A stretch of DNA of 64,000 nucleotides from Pedobacter zeae. Its GTDB lineage: Bacteria > Bacteroidota > Bacteroidia > Sphingobacteriales > Sphingobacteriaceae. The DNA lies in assembly GCF_014196715.1 (NCBI RefSeq), contig NZ_JACIEF010000004.1:124001-188000 (forward strand), in the 5' to 3' direction. The notes beneath the pieces were generated by a model, which saw only the letters and a list, made by a program, of their open reading frames with translations, ran no database searches and was not told where the DNA came from. The position numbers and the translations under genes are program-made. Below, one piece after another: positions 1-9,885 of the stretch; position 1 is the stretch's first letter, and each line of letters opens with the position of its first letter.

Positions 1-3000
1 TACTGGTAAAAGGAAATAAAAAAGCTACATCAACCGATTTGTCGGGGCATTTTAGCATTGATGCCAGAACTGGCGAAACCCTGGTTTTCAGTTCTATAGG
101 CTTTATTGCACAGGAAATCCAGGTTTCGGGACCAAACTTAGAGGTAGTGTTAAAAACCGATTCGAAAAACCTGAACGAAGTTGTGGTTACGGCACTGGGT
201 GTCCGCAAAGAGAAAAGGAACCTTGGTTACGCCATTCAGGAAGTTAAAGGAGCAGATCTGGTTAAGGCCAGGGAACCAAACCCGGTAAACGGCCTTGTTG
301 GTAAAGTAGCGGGTTTAACCGTTGGTGTATCATCTGAGCTTTTGGGCAGATCGGCACTCTACCTTCGTGGTAACAACGTCAATCTGGTGGTGGTAGATGG
401 GGTACCGATTAACTCTGATACCTGGAACATCAACCCGGATGATATTGATACCTATACCGTATTAAAAGGTCCGGCTGCGGCTGCACTATATGGCTACCAG
501 GCATATAACGGAGCTTTGTTGATCACGACCAAAAAAGGAAAACTGAATGATAAAAACATAGTGGTAGAATTTAATTCGAGCACTCAGTTTAATAAAGGAT
601 TTATCGCCTTGCCCAAAAGTCAGGATGAATACGGCCCGGGAGAACACAGTGCCTATGCATTTGGTGATGGAAAAGGCGGGGGCTTAAATGATGGCGATTA
701 CGACATATGGGGGCCAAAATTCGAAGGCCAGTTAATTCCTCAGTATGATAGCCCCATTGTAAATGGTGTGCGCCAGGGTACGCCATGGGTAGCCCGCGGA
801 AAAGACAATTTAAAGCGTTTTATCGAAACCGGATTGCTTTCTGCCAACAACATTGCTTTATCTTCAGCAACCGATAAATACAATTTAAGGGTTTCCATTT
901 CCAACAATTATCAAAAAGGAATTATTCCAAATACACAGCTAAACATTAATAACTTTAATGTAAGTGGTTCTTATAACATTAGCCCGAAATTAAGGGCCGA
1001 AGCCTATATTAACTACAACCGTCAGTTTTCTGATAATATTCCGGATGTAAATTACGGTCCGAACAGTGTGATTTACAACATGACGCTATGGGGCGGAGCC
1101 GATTGGAATATCGACGATATGAGAAACTATTGGCAACCGGGCAAAGAAGGCATCCAATCTGTTTATGCCGAGTACCAAAGGTATCATAACCCTTACTTTA
1201 TGTCGTACGAATGGTTGCGTGGACATCAAAAGAACGATGTTAACGGTTATGCCTCTTTAAACTGCAATTTTACCAAGGGTTTGGATGTGATGCTGAAAAC
1301 GCAGATTTCTACCTACGACCAGCTAAGGACAGAAAAAATGCCGTTCTCTGCGCATCCATATGGTCGTGAGGAAGGGCTCGGCGATTACCGCGAAGACCGC
1401 AGGAGCATGTTCGAGAACAATACCCAATTGATTGTAAAGTTTAATAAAAATATTGACGATTTATTTGAAGTGAGCGCCTTTGGCGGTGGTAATGCCCGTA
1501 ATTTCAGCTATAATTCCAGTTTTACTACTACCGATTACTTAAACGTTCCGAACGTTTACAACTTCTCCAACTCTAAAAATCCCGTAAAAGCGTTTAATTT
1601 TAACTCGAAAATGTTGGTGTTAAGCGCATTTTATTCGGTCGACATCAGCTTTAAAAAATTCCTGAACGTTAATACAACGGGCCGTGTAGATAAAAACTCG
1701 GCACTTCCACCGGGAAACAATTCGGCTTTTTACCCTTCGGTATCTTTAAGTTCGGTTGTATCCGATTATGTTAAGATGCCAAGCTTTATTTCTTTCGCCA
1801 AGCTGAGGCTTTCTTATGCAAACGTAAAAGATCCGGGATTGGGTACGCTTGAGTATATCGGGGCAACGCCATTGCAAACTTATCCACTGGGCTATGGTGC
1901 AGAATATACTTCTTCTTATGGCGGCCCTGGTTATGGCCTTTCATCGCCGTATAGTGTAAGGCCAACCTATAATAACCAAACCGGAGCCTATTATACCAAC
2001 AACCTGATTGATCTCAATGCGGTTAAAGCCCAGAGCAGGACAAATTACGAAGGCGGTATCGACCTTAAGTTCATCAAGAACAGGTTAGGTTTCGAGGCTA
2101 CTTATTTCAGGTATATCGACGGACCAAAAATTATCAAACAAAACATTTCTCCTGCAACCGGTTATCAAACCAACACCATCAACGGTCGTAAAACCCAAAA
2201 CAGCGGCGTTGAACTAAGCTTGTCGGGTACACCGATTCTCAACGATAAATTTGGCTGGGATGTACTGGTGAACTGGTCTACTTACAAGCAGATCTATAAA
2301 GAGCTTGCCCCTGGCGAAACCTATGTTGACCAGTTCTTTAAGGCCGGCGACCGTATCGATAATATTTATGGTTCCGTATTGGCTAAAACACCGGGCGGAC
2401 AAGTGATACATACCTCAAGCGGTACACCTATTTCTTTACCGGTAAATCAGTTGTTGGGGCACGCCGATCCGAACTGGGTATGGAGCATCAATAATAAGTT
2501 CAGGTATCAGAATTTCTCTTTCAGCTTCCAGTTGGATGGAAAAGTGGGTGGCGTAATGCAGGATTATGTGCGACTCAAATCTTTCCAGGGTGGCCGTCAG
2601 ATCGAAACTGTTCAGGGTAAAATGGGCGAAGCCAGGTACCAGGATTATTTGCATGTAAACGATAAAAATTACAAGGGAACCTGGGTAGGGGATGGTGTAG
2701 TAATTGCAAATGGGGCTAAACTCAATTTCGATCCTGTTACAGGCGTAATTACCAATTATGGCGATCTTGTCTTTGCTCCGAATACCACACCACAATTGCT
2801 TCAGGATTATTTAGGTGTTTTTTACGGTGCCAAAGAAAATACAATGATGAGCCGTACATATGCCAAATTGCGTGAAGTAACCCTGGGTTATCAGTTGCCT
2901 AAAAAATTATTGGAGCGCACATTTATCAAATCGGCTAACATTTCGGTAGTAGGACGCAACCTGTTGTACTTTATCAATTCTACTTATAACGATGTGGATG

Positions 3001-3089
3001 TAGACCAGTATTCGGGTAGAGAGGGTACTTCTACGCTGCAAACACCAACTACAAGAAGTATAGGCTTTAACCTTAATGTTACTTTTTAA
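1..3089 (+). CDS. SusC/RagA-family TonB-linked outer-membrane protein, 5'-truncated
   Basis: The reading frame is open from base 3 and reads LVKGNKKATSTDLSGHF before any internal start, so the true start and signal peptide lie outside the window. What remains is the end of the carboxypeptidase-like N-terminal domain (GETLVFSSIGF), the NEVVVTALG TonB-box-like segment, a plug domain (VVVDGVPINSD, then VLKGPAAAALYGYQAYNGALLITTKKG) and a long beta-barrel ending in NLNVTF with a terminal aromatic residue. SusC proteins form the outer-membrane channel of SusCD importers, which take up glycans or peptides with TonB energy. The SusD partner follows 19 bases downstream. No enzyme lies beside the pair, so the substrate cannot be inferred. 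Confidence 0.95.
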   Translation, partial: LVKGNKKATSTDLSGHFSIDARTGETLVFSSIGFIAQEIQVSGPNLEVVLKTDSKNLNEVVVTALGVRKEKRNLGYAIQEVKGADLVKAREPNPVNGLVGKVAGLTVGVSSELLGRSALYLRGNNVNLVVVDGVPINSDTWNINPDDIDTYTVLKGPAAAALYGYQAYNGALLITTKKGKLNDKNIVVEFNSSTQFNKGFIALPKSQDEYGPGEHSAYAFGDGKGGGLNDGDYDIWGPKFEGQLIPQYDSPIVNGVRQGTPWVARGKDNLKRFIETGLLSANNIALSSATDKYNLRVSISNNYQKGIIPNTQLNINNFNVSGSYNISPKLRAEAYINYNRQFSDNIPDVNYGPNSVIYNMTLWGGADWNIDDMRNYWQPGKEGIQSVYAEYQRYHNPYFMSYEWLRGHQKNDVNGYASLNCNFTKGLDVMLKTQISTYDQLRTEKMPFSAHPYGREEGLGDYREDRRSMFENNTQLIVKFNKNIDDLFEVSAFGGGNARNFSYNSSFTTTDYLNVPNVYNFSNSKNPVKAFNFNSKMLVLSAFYSVDISFKKFLNVNTTGRVDKNSALPPGNNSAFYPSVSLSSVVSDYVKMPSFISFAKLRLSYANVKDPGLGTLEYIGATPLQTYPLGYGAEYTSSYGGPGYGLSSPYSVRPTYNNQTGAYYTNNLIDLNAVKAQSRTNYEGGIDLKFIKNRLGFEATYFRYIDGPKIIKQNISPATGYQTNTINGRKTQNSGVELSLSGTPILNDKFGWDVLVNWSTYKQIYKELAPGETYVDQFFKAGDRIDNIYGSVLAKTPGGQVIHTSSGTPISLPVNQLLGHADPNWVWSINNKFRYQNFSFSFQLDGKVGGVMQDYVRLKSFQGGRQIETVQGKMGEARYQDYLHVNDKNYKGTWVGDGVVIANGAKLNFDPVTGVITNYGDLVFAPNTTPQLLQDYLGVFYGAKENTMMSRTYAKLREVTLGYQLPKKLLERTFIKSANISVVGRNLLYFINSTYNDVDVDQYSGREGTSTLQTPTTRSIGFNLNVTF

Positions 3090-3108
3090 TCCTCAAAATA
3101 TTAAGATC

Positions 3109-4674
3109 ATGAAATCATTATATAAAATCCTGTTTCTTTTCTTGGCTGTTGCTGTTTCCAGTGGCTGTAAGAAAGATTTTGAAGAGAATTTTAAAAACCC
3201 GAACCAGGCCGAACACGTTCCACCAAATTTGTTACTCAACGGCATCCTTTACGATATGTACGAGGCACCATTCTCAAGCACGGAAAGATGGAACCAATAC
3301 ACCGCAGCCAATTACTATTATTATGCTACTAATAATTACGATTGGACGGGTGCTTCTTTAGATTACACTACTTTAAAAAATGTAGTAAAAATGGAAGAGG
3401 AAGCCAATCGCCTTGGTGGTGCGGTAACCAAACCTTATCTGGCCCTGGCTAAATTTTTTAAGGCCTACTTTTTCGTGAAGATGAGCTTAAAAGTTGGCGA
3501 TCTGCCCATGAACGATGCTTTAAAAGGTTTCTCTAACCTCACGCCAAAATACGACACCCAAAAAGATATCTTCAGGCAATCGTTAACCTGGCTGGAAGAA
3601 GCCAATAATGACCTTACAACCCTAATCGCAGCAGGTAACAATGAATTGAAAGGCGATATTTACCTTAAAAACGACCTCGTTGCCTGGCAAAAAGTTGTAA
3701 ATACCTTTCGTTTAAGAACCTTGATCCAGTTAAGCAACCGGGTTGATGATGCTGATTTGCAGGTAAAACAACAATTTGCATCGGTAGTGGCTAGCCCTGC
3801 AAAATACCCGCTAATGGGTAGCATGGCCGATAATTTACAGTTTGTATACAACGAGAGCTTTAACAAATACCCTAATAACAAAGATAATTTTGGTAATGAT
3901 GCCTTGCGCTATAACATGGCAGGCACCTATTTGAACACGCTTTCGGCTTATAAAGATCCACGGGCTTATATGGTTGCAGAGCCTGCAAGGGGTATTGCCG
4001 AGGCCAATGGTTATGCCATTACCGATTACCGCAACTTTGTTGGTGCAAATTCGGGCGAAGACCAGGGCGTAATGTTGGATAAAGTACAAAAAGGCCTGTA
4101 CTCGCTTATTGGCCGTTATAGGTATTATAGTGGCTACACTGCAGAAAATACATTCATTATTGCTTATCCCGAATTGTGTTTCATCATGGCCGAAGGCATA
4201 AACAGGGGTTGGGCTAATGGGGATGCCGAAAGCTGGTACAAAAAAGGAATCCAGGCTTCTCTTGCTTTTTATGGCATTCATGACGGCAGTAACGTAGTTA
4301 TTTTCCTTAAAAAGGATGGCAAGCTTGGCGAATTTGAAACTTACAACGTTAATTTCACGTTCGAAACCGATTATTATGCGCAACCTGTTATTAAATATGC
4401 AGGGAATACCTCAGAAGGTTTAAAGCAGATTTTAACCCAAAAATACCTTGCCTATTTTCGTAATTCGGGATTTGAAGCCTATTATCAATATCGCCGTACA
4501 GGAATTCCTCAGTTTCTAACCGGCCCCGGAACAGGTAATAGCGGCAGGATTCCCAAGCGTTTTCAGTATCCTGATATTGAAAGAACAACCAATGGCGAAA
4601 ACCTTAAACAGGCATTGATGCGTCAATTTGGTGGAAGCGATGATATTAACCAGGCTCCATGGATTGTTAAATAG
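3109..4674 (+). CDS. SusD/RagB-like nutrient-binding outer-membrane lipoprotein
   Basis: 521 residues from the ATG at 3109. An in-frame upstream start at 3076 would overlap the SusC gene and bury the signal peptide. The N-terminus (MKSLYKILFLFLAVAVSSGC) is a lipoprotein signal with cysteine at residue 20. The body looks like the SusD-like branch often paired with peptide- or oligosaccharide-type SusC proteins (NPNQAEHVPPNLLLNGIL near the N-terminus, YPELCFIMAEG in the TPR-like region, YFRNSGFEAYYQYRRTGIP near the end). It should be the lid that captures ligand over the preceding SusC channel. A strong terminator follows. Confidence 0.93.
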   Translation: MKSLYKILFLFLAVAVSSGCKKDFEENFKNPNQAEHVPPNLLLNGILYDMYEAPFSSTERWNQYTAANYYYYATNNYDWTGASLDYTTLKNVVKMEEEANRLGGAVTKPYLALAKFFKAYFFVKMSLKVGDLPMNDALKGFSNLTPKYDTQKDIFRQSLTWLEEANNDLTTLIAAGNNELKGDIYLKNDLVAWQKVVNTFRLRTLIQLSNRVDDADLQVKQQFASVVASPAKYPLMGSMADNLQFVYNESFNKYPNNKDNFGNDALRYNMAGTYLNTLSAYKDPRAYMVAEPARGIAEANGYAITDYRNFVGANSGEDQGVMLDKVQKGLYSLIGRYRYYSGYTAENTFIIAYPELCFIMAEGINRGWANGDAESWYKKGIQASLAFYGIHDGSNVVIFLKKDGKLGEFETYNVNFTFETDYYAQPVIKYAGNTSEGLKQILTQKYLAYFRNSGFEAYYQYRRTGIPQFLTGPGTGNSGRIPKRFQYPDIERTTNGENLKQALMRQFGGSDDINQAPWIVK

Positions 4675-4695
4675 CTTAAACATAAGCGCTCTTGT

Positions 4696-4738
4696 AAAAA
4701 AGGGCAGATTACCCTTTACGGGTAGTTTGCCCTTTTTT
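4696..4738 (+). terminator. Intrinsic terminator, probably bidirectional
   Basis: Long inverted repeat: left arm 4696-4714 (AAAAAAGGGCA...TACCC), loop TTTAC, right arm 4720-4738 ending in a T run. A-rich and T-rich flanks on both sides allow it to end both the SusCD transcript and the convergent hydrolase transcript. Confidence 0.9.
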
Positions 4739-4763
4739 GTTTTTTCTGCAAGATAAGCTCTTT

Positions 4764-6146
4764 TTATTTTTCCAGCTTTTTTATCATTTCTGCAGAATTT
4801 TTGTTCATTGGATTTAAATCAAGCGATTTTTGATAGCTGGTAAGCGCCAGCGCCGCTTCTCCTTTGCTATAGAAACATTCTCCTATCAATTCGTAACCAT
4901 ACGATAAATCCTCTTTACGCGCCTGCAGTGCTACAGCAGTATTAAACAGCAGGATGGCCTCATCAATTTTTTTTCTTCGCTGAAGGTACTTGCCTGTACT
5001 GATCAGGTCTCCAATTTCAAAGCTAAAATCAAATTGTTCCTGGGCTTCATTCTTCAATTTTCTGTAGTAAGACATTCCGGAAGCTGTATCTGTAAGCATC
5101 CTGTCGCGGATGGCAAGGTAAAGTGACTTTTTGGGGATGGCGAAATTTTGTCCTCCGAGCGCCTGTAATATAGCTGTCTTCAATGGCCATACTTTCATTT
5201 GCTGGTTGTTGGTCATCATGATGATAACGATACTGTCCCTCACATTACTATAATAAGCTGCTTCGTAATTGCTGTTAGAGCCCTGATGCTGATGCCACAA
5301 TAACGTATCATTCCTGAATTCGGAGGTTCCGATACTGCTCTCTCCACCCGGAAATGCTTGAGAAAGCTCGCGGAAGGATGAGGGATTGATAATTTTATTA
5401 TTATCCAATGCGACAATCCATTTATACAGGTCGTTTATGGGCAACCTCACCCAACCTTTCGTTTGTTGTTCATAAACGGTAGTTCTACCTTGTTCGTCAA
5501 AAGCTTGAGCCATTCCTTTTGCATCCACCGGATAGTCGACCAAAGAGGAGCGCATACCTGCAGGTTTCAAAAGGTATTTTTCCAGGAATTTCGCATAACT
5601 CAATCCGCTCACCTTTTCAATGATCTTTCGTTGAAGCGATACGTTAACCGCATTGTAGATATATAAACTACCCGGTGTACTCTTAAGTGATTTCAGCCGG
5701 AGTAAACTCTGGTAGATCAAACTGTCATTACCGTCGCCGGCTGGCCCGAAAACCGGTATGCCACTGGTGTAATTAATGAGGTGCCTGATTTTAACCTCAT
5801 TGGCCCAGCTTGGAAACTCAGGGAAATATTTTGCGAGCTTATCGTCGAGCGAAAGTTTTCCTTTTTCGTTCAATAACATCATCGCCACCCCATTGAATTC
5901 TTTACTCACAGATCCAATATCAAAGCGTAAGTCCTTTTTCATCGGCAGGCTTTTAGCACCATCGGCAAAACCAAAGGATCGTTCATAAATCACCTTTCCA
6001 TGCTTGGCGACTAAAATATTCCCATTAAAAATACCCCTTTGATAGGCCACCTTCATAATGGAATCGATAGACTTGTTTACGTTAACTTGCGAATACCCTA
6101 AAGCAGTAACTAAGAAAAAAACTGGGAAAATGATCAATTTCTTCAT
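4764..6146 (-). CDS. Secreted serine hydrolase (beta-lactamase/class C-like fold) with C-terminal TPR
   Basis: 460 residues from the ATG whose first base is 6146. A start 16 codons upstream would place charged residues before the signal peptide (MKKLIIFPVFFLVTALGYSQ). The catalytic SxxK motif is S79-V-S-K82, and a C-terminal HQG matches the family's HxG/KTG triad. At the position of the usual YxN motif the protein reads Y164-N-A166, so the Asn appears replaced. The last ~70 residues (AILLFNTAVALQ, GECFYSKGEAALALTSYQKSLDLNP) are a TPR pair. The family includes D-alanyl peptidases, esterases and amidohydrolases; the substrate is not predictable here. Convergent with the SusCD pair. Confidence 0.88.
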   Translation of the reverse strand: MKKLIIFPVFFLVTALGYSQVNVNKSIDSIMKVAYQRGIFNGNILVAKHGKVIYERSFGFADGAKSLPMKKDLRFDIGSVSKEFNGVAMMLLNEKGKLSLDDKLAKYFPEFPSWANEVKIRHLINYTSGIPVFGPAGDGNDSLIYQSLLRLKSLKSTPGSLYIYNAVNVSLQRKIIEKVSGLSYAKFLEKYLLKPAGMRSSLVDYPVDAKGMAQAFDEQGRTTVYEQQTKGWVRLPINDLYKWIVALDNNKIINPSSFRELSQAFPGGESSIGTSEFRNDTLLWHQHQGSNSNYEAAYYSNVRDSIVIIMMTNNQQMKVWPLKTAILQALGGQNFAIPKKSLYLAIRDRMLTDTASGMSYYRKLKNEAQEQFDFSFEIGDLISTGKYLQRRKKIDEAILLFNTAVALQARKEDLSYGYELIGECFYSKGEAALALTSYQKSLDLNPMNKNSAEMIKKLEK

Positions 6147-6289
6147 GGAATATTTTTCTATAGGACGCACAAAGATCCTTTTTGTTGCATCCAATATATT
6201 CCGTAAAATAACCTGAACTGGAACCTTTGCGATTACGCTATGGCCAATCCTATCATCGGTACAGGGTAATTAAAAGCTTTGCATCCATC

Positions 6290-6652
6290 TTAGGCCATCA
6301 TTTCTGAAGCACACACAAGCAGGTCATCAATATTAAAGGGTTTATGCATAAAGCCATCTGCTCCGCACTCCCTGGCTAAAATATCCCCGTTTGATTCTGC
6401 AGATATCAGTAAGATGGGGGTTTTATCCTCTGGATATTGCAATTTGAACAGGCGGCACAACTCGTTACCATTATATTTAGAACCTACAAGCCTGATATCC
6501 GTTATAATTAACTGAAAATTTTGTTCACTCATGTACACGGGATCAGGCGCAATGGTAAGTAGTGTAGTACGGTAATCGGCCAACTCGAAGATGACTCCAA
6601 ACAGTTCACTAATTTCCTGATCATCCTCTATGATGAGTACATGTTTTTCCAT
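6290..6652 (-). CDS. Single-domain CheY-like response regulator
   Basis: 120 residues that make one receiver domain with no output domain. The acidic pair is D10/D11 (IIEDD), the phosphoacceptor is D52 (IITDIRL), S84 is in the Ser/Thr switch position, and K104 sits in HKPF. All conserved residues are present, so it should be phosphorylatable. No histidine kinase lies nearby; it would act through protein contacts or as part of a phosphorelay encoded elsewhere. It is divergent from the dikinase gene, sharing a ~400-base intergenic region. Confidence 0.93.
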   Translation of the reverse strand: MEKHVLIIEDDQEISELFGVIFELADYRTTLLTIAPDPVYMSEQNFQLIITDIRLVGSKYNGNELCRLFKLQYPEDKTPILLISAESNGDILARECGADGFMHKPFNIDDLLVCASEMMA

Positions 6653-6962
6653 CGCTTTTCGATTTTAATTGATTCCAATACGGTCAAAGCGATCGATTAG
6701 TGAAGGCGATAAGAGTATCTGGGGTTATAAACGCTAAACTTCCTGGATAGTTTTACCTGGCAATCGATTTCTTATAATTAGGGTGATGGAAGTAAGTTTA
6801 GATTTCAAGTTGCTTCCTTGCTATGCAGCGGTTCCTGCCCTTATTTGATTTATCACCTGAACATCCTCGTTATTATTGGAAGCCAGAAAATAACTCATTC
6901 GTTGTAAGGATAACGCCAACTGTATAATCAATATTGCGTTTTGAAAAATATAGTTAAAAAAC
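6653..6962. other. Intergenic region between response regulator and dikinase genes
   Basis: No convincing gene. A 70-codon minus-strand frame here has no family resemblance and covers the promoter region of the dikinase gene. The region probably holds the two divergent promoters; only the rightward one is recognisable. Confidence 0.5.
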
Positions 6963-6994
6963 GTTGATTTCGTGGTTTTTAGCTTATATTTTTG
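6963..6994 (+). promoter_or_regulatory. Bacteroidota-type sigma-A promoter of the dikinase gene
   Basis: GTTG at 6963-6966 followed after 20 bases by TATTTTTG at 6987-6994, matching the -33 TTG / -7 TAnnTTTG consensus of the phylum. Predicted transcription start is around 7001, giving a ~50-base leader before the ATG at 7050. Confidence 0.55.
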
Positions 6995-7049
6995 GATTTG
7001 TCCCTTAAAAAGAAGGACACATAGGGGCAACATTTCTACCAGTTAAAAC

Positions 7050-9680
7050 ATGAAAAATATGGGTAATTACGTCATTGGTTTTGAGGAAATCGATAGATCA
7101 GACATTTTAAAAGTTGGAGGCAAAGGTGCCAATTTAGGTGCGCTGTCGAAAATTGAAGGTATAGCGGTACCTGGTGGTTTTTGCATCAGCACTGAAGCCT
7201 ACAGAAAGCTTGTAGAAAACCATCCTGAAATCAGGGTTTTACTGGATCAATTGACAAATCTTAAAGCAGAAGACCGCCTGGCGATTACCGGAATCGGTTC
7301 AAAAATCCGGTTTGCCATAGAAAATCTGCCTATCCCCCGGGAGATTACCCGCGAAATTGAAATTTACCTTGGCCACTATAATGAAAATGAGCCGTTTGCA
7401 GTAAGATCAAGCGCTACAGCAGAAGATTTACCTGCTGCGTCGTTTGCTGGTCAGCAGGATACCTATTTGAATATCCTGGGCAAAGAGGCAATTTTGAGGC
7501 ATATCAGTAAATGCTGGGCCTCTTTGTTTACCGATCGTGCCATTACTTATCGCATTCAGAACGGCTTTGATCATCATAAGGTTCAAATTTCGGTCGTTGT
7601 ACAAAAAATGATTTTCGCCGAAGCGGCAGGAGTAATGTTTACGGCCGACCCCATAACCGGTAACCGCAAAGTACTATCCATTGATGCCGGTTTCGGCTTA
7701 GGCGAAGCCATGGTTTCGGGTTTGGTTAATGCCGATAATTATCAGGTTTGCGATGGTCAGATTGCGGATAAGAAAATACCCGCCAAGAAACTGGCCATCC
7801 GTTCACTGAAAGATGGAGGGACAAAAGTACAGGAGCTGCCATCGGAGCTGCAAGCCCGGCAAGTGCTTAATGATGAGCAAATTTTACAGCTTGAAGCACT
7901 CGGGAGAAAAATTGAAACACATTTCGGCAGCCCACAGGATATCGAATGGTGCTGCATTGGGGGTATCTTTTATATTCTGCAAAGCAGGCCGATTACTACT
8001 TTATTTCCTGTGCCCGAGGCGGGCAATAAAGAAAAACATGTTTACATTTCTGTTGGTCACCAGCAAATGATGACCGACCCCATGAAACCTCTTGGACTCT
8101 CCTTATGGCAGTTAAGGGCCGGCAGGCCGATGTATAAAGCCGGTGGAAGGTTATTTGTAGATGTAATCGATAGCCTGGCCACCGCTACAGGAAGAAAAAA
8201 TTTACTGGAAGCCATGGAACAGCACGACCCGCTGATCAAAGATGCATTGGTTACCATAATCGAAAGAGAAGGTTTTATAAAATCACTGCCTGATGATGGG
8301 ACAGGCGTTTTAATTGCCAAGAGCACCAAAGGCTTATCGTCTGCTGAAATTTTGGAACAGGCGGGAAGCGACCCTGCAATTGTTTTTGAGCTGATTAAAC
8401 AGAGCGAAGAATCAATAGAAATATTAAAACGGAATATCCAAACGAAATCAGGACCGGAACTATTTGATTTTATTCTGGAAGACATTGAGTTATCGAAAAA
8501 AATGGCGTTTGATTCGGAACACCTTAAGGTCATCATCGCAGCGATGAATGCTGCATCATGGACCAATGAGAAGATGGATAAATGGTTAGGCGAAAAAAAC
8601 GTATCCGATATACTTTCACAATCCGTATCGAATAATATCACTTCAGAAATGGGTTTGGCATTACTGGATGTGGCTGATGTTATTCGCCCTTTCCCTGAAA
8701 TTATCAATTATTTACAGGAGGTTAAAGACGATCGGTTTTTAGAGGAGTTACCCCGGTTTAATGGCGGAACCATGGTTAAAGAGGCAATTGAAGACTACCT
8801 GAATAAATATGGCATGCGCTGCGCAGGCGAAATTGATATTACCAACACCCGTTGGGGAGAAAAACCATCGATCTTGATTCCGGTCATACTCAGCAATATC
8901 AAAAACTTTGAACCTTATGCCGGTAAACAGAAGTTCGATCAGGGAAGGGCACAGGCCTTAAAAAAAGAGAAAGAATTATTGGATAAGCTCACGCTTTTAC
9001 CAGAAGCAGGACAAAAAACCGGGGAAACAAAAGAGATGATCAGCCTGCTCCGCAATTTTGCAGGTTATCGTGAATACCCTAAGTATGCGATTGTTAGCCG
9101 GTTTTACGTGTATAAACAAGCCTTGATAAAAGAAGCAAAAAAATTAATGGAAGCTGGGGTAATTGACGAAAAAGAGGCGATTTATTACCTTACATTTAAT
9201 GAACTAAAGGAATTAGTAGCGACACATCAACTCGATGTAAATCTTATCGCTCGCCGAAAAGAGGAATACCGCTTGTTTGAAAAACTTAATCCACCGCGGG
9301 TAATCACCTCCGATGGCGAAATTATTTCAGGCAGGTATCGCCATCAAAACCTCCCCGAAGGTGCCATTGTGGGTTTAGCAGTCTCTTCAGGGGTGATAGA
9401 GGGGAGGGCACGTGTCATTTTAAAAATAGAAGATGCCGAACTGCAAGATGGAGATATATTGGTAACCACTTTTACCGATCCCAGCTGGACCCCATTGTTT
9501 GTGTCAATTAAAGGCCTGATTACTGAAGTTGGCGGCCTGATGACCCACGGGGCTGTTATTGCGCGCGAATACGGCTTGCCGGCAGTGGTAGGGGTAGAAA
9601 ATGCGACTAAACTGATTAAAGATAAACAGCGCATCAGGCTGAATGGAACGGATGGATATATAGAGATACTGAAAAGTTAA
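7050..9680 (+). CDS. PEP-synthase-family dikinase resembling rifampicin phosphotransferase
   Basis: 876 residues with an N-terminal PPDK/PEP-synthase ATP-grasp domain (GGKGANLGAL at 23-32, VRSSATAEDLPAASFAGQ, MFTADPITGNRK, IEWCCIGGIFYILQSRPIT), a long middle region, and a C-terminal phosphohistidine swivelling domain with predicted catalytic His833 in GGLMTHGAVIAREYG. His at the extreme C-terminus is the order of rifampicin phosphotransferases; classical PEP synthases have the His domain in the middle followed by a PEP-binding barrel, which is absent here. The expected chemistry is ATP-dependent phosphotransfer via phospho-His to a small molecule held by the middle domain. Whether rifamycin is the substrate cannot be read from sequence. 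Starts at 7050 or 7059. Confidence 0.85.
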   Translation: MKNMGNYVIGFEEIDRSDILKVGGKGANLGALSKIEGIAVPGGFCISTEAYRKLVENHPEIRVLLDQLTNLKAEDRLAITGIGSKIRFAIENLPIPREITREIEIYLGHYNENEPFAVRSSATAEDLPAASFAGQQDTYLNILGKEAILRHISKCWASLFTDRAITYRIQNGFDHHKVQISVVVQKMIFAEAAGVMFTADPITGNRKVLSIDAGFGLGEAMVSGLVNADNYQVCDGQIADKKIPAKKLAIRSLKDGGTKVQELPSELQARQVLNDEQILQLEALGRKIETHFGSPQDIEWCCIGGIFYILQSRPITTLFPVPEAGNKEKHVYISVGHQQMMTDPMKPLGLSLWQLRAGRPMYKAGGRLFVDVIDSLATATGRKNLLEAMEQHDPLIKDALVTIIEREGFIKSLPDDGTGVLIAKSTKGLSSAEILEQAGSDPAIVFELIKQSEESIEILKRNIQTKSGPELFDFILEDIELSKKMAFDSEHLKVIIAAMNAASWTNEKMDKWLGEKNVSDILSQSVSNNITSEMGLALLDVADVIRPFPEIINYLQEVKDDRFLEELPRFNGGTMVKEAIEDYLNKYGMRCAGEIDITNTRWGEKPSILIPVILSNIKNFEPYAGKQKFDQGRAQALKKEKELLDKLTLLPEAGQKTGETKEMISLLRNFAGYREYPKYAIVSRFYVYKQALIKEAKKLMEAGVIDEKEAIYYLTFNELKELVATHQLDVNLIARRKEEYRLFEKLNPPRVITSDGEIISGRYRHQNLPEGAIVGLAVSSGVIEGRARVILKIEDAELQDGDILVTTFTDPSWTPLFVSIKGLITEVGGLMTHGAVIAREYGLPAVVGVENATKLIKDKQRIRLNGTDGYIEILKS

Positions 9681-9743
9681 ATTAATCAAACCGACAGTTA
9701 AAAAATGAATTGAAGCGGATTCCGGTGTCGGAGGTTACAAGTT

Positions 9744-9779
9744 AAAGCGTATTCAATAACCCACAGTTGTATACGCTTT
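9744..9779 (+). other. Hairpin downstream of the dikinase gene
   Basis: Inverted repeat AAAGCGTAT (9744-9752) / ATACGCTTT (9771-9779), with an 18-base loop. No T run follows, so it is a weak terminator candidate or an mRNA 3'-end hairpin. The rest of the 205-base gap holds no gene. Confidence 0.4.
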
Positions 9780-9885
9780 GCTCTTCTCTCCGTGCGCCCT
9801 TTGCGATAAAAACCTTTTATTTGTATCATGATTAATACCAATTTTTTGCGGAAACAGCAGTATTTTTATCGCAAGATTAACTAAC

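Noticed and set aside
39-41. Start codon of the first SusC gene
   Set aside because: It is an internal TTG; the frame is open to the window edge and the plug domain needs the upstream part.
6821-7033. 70-codon minus-strand frame before the dikinase gene
   Set aside because: It covers the best promoter match of the neighbouring gene and has no coding-like features.
8057-8707. 216-codon antisense frame in the dikinase gene
   Set aside because: Ser-rich shadow of a conserved gene on the opposite strand with no recognisable domain.
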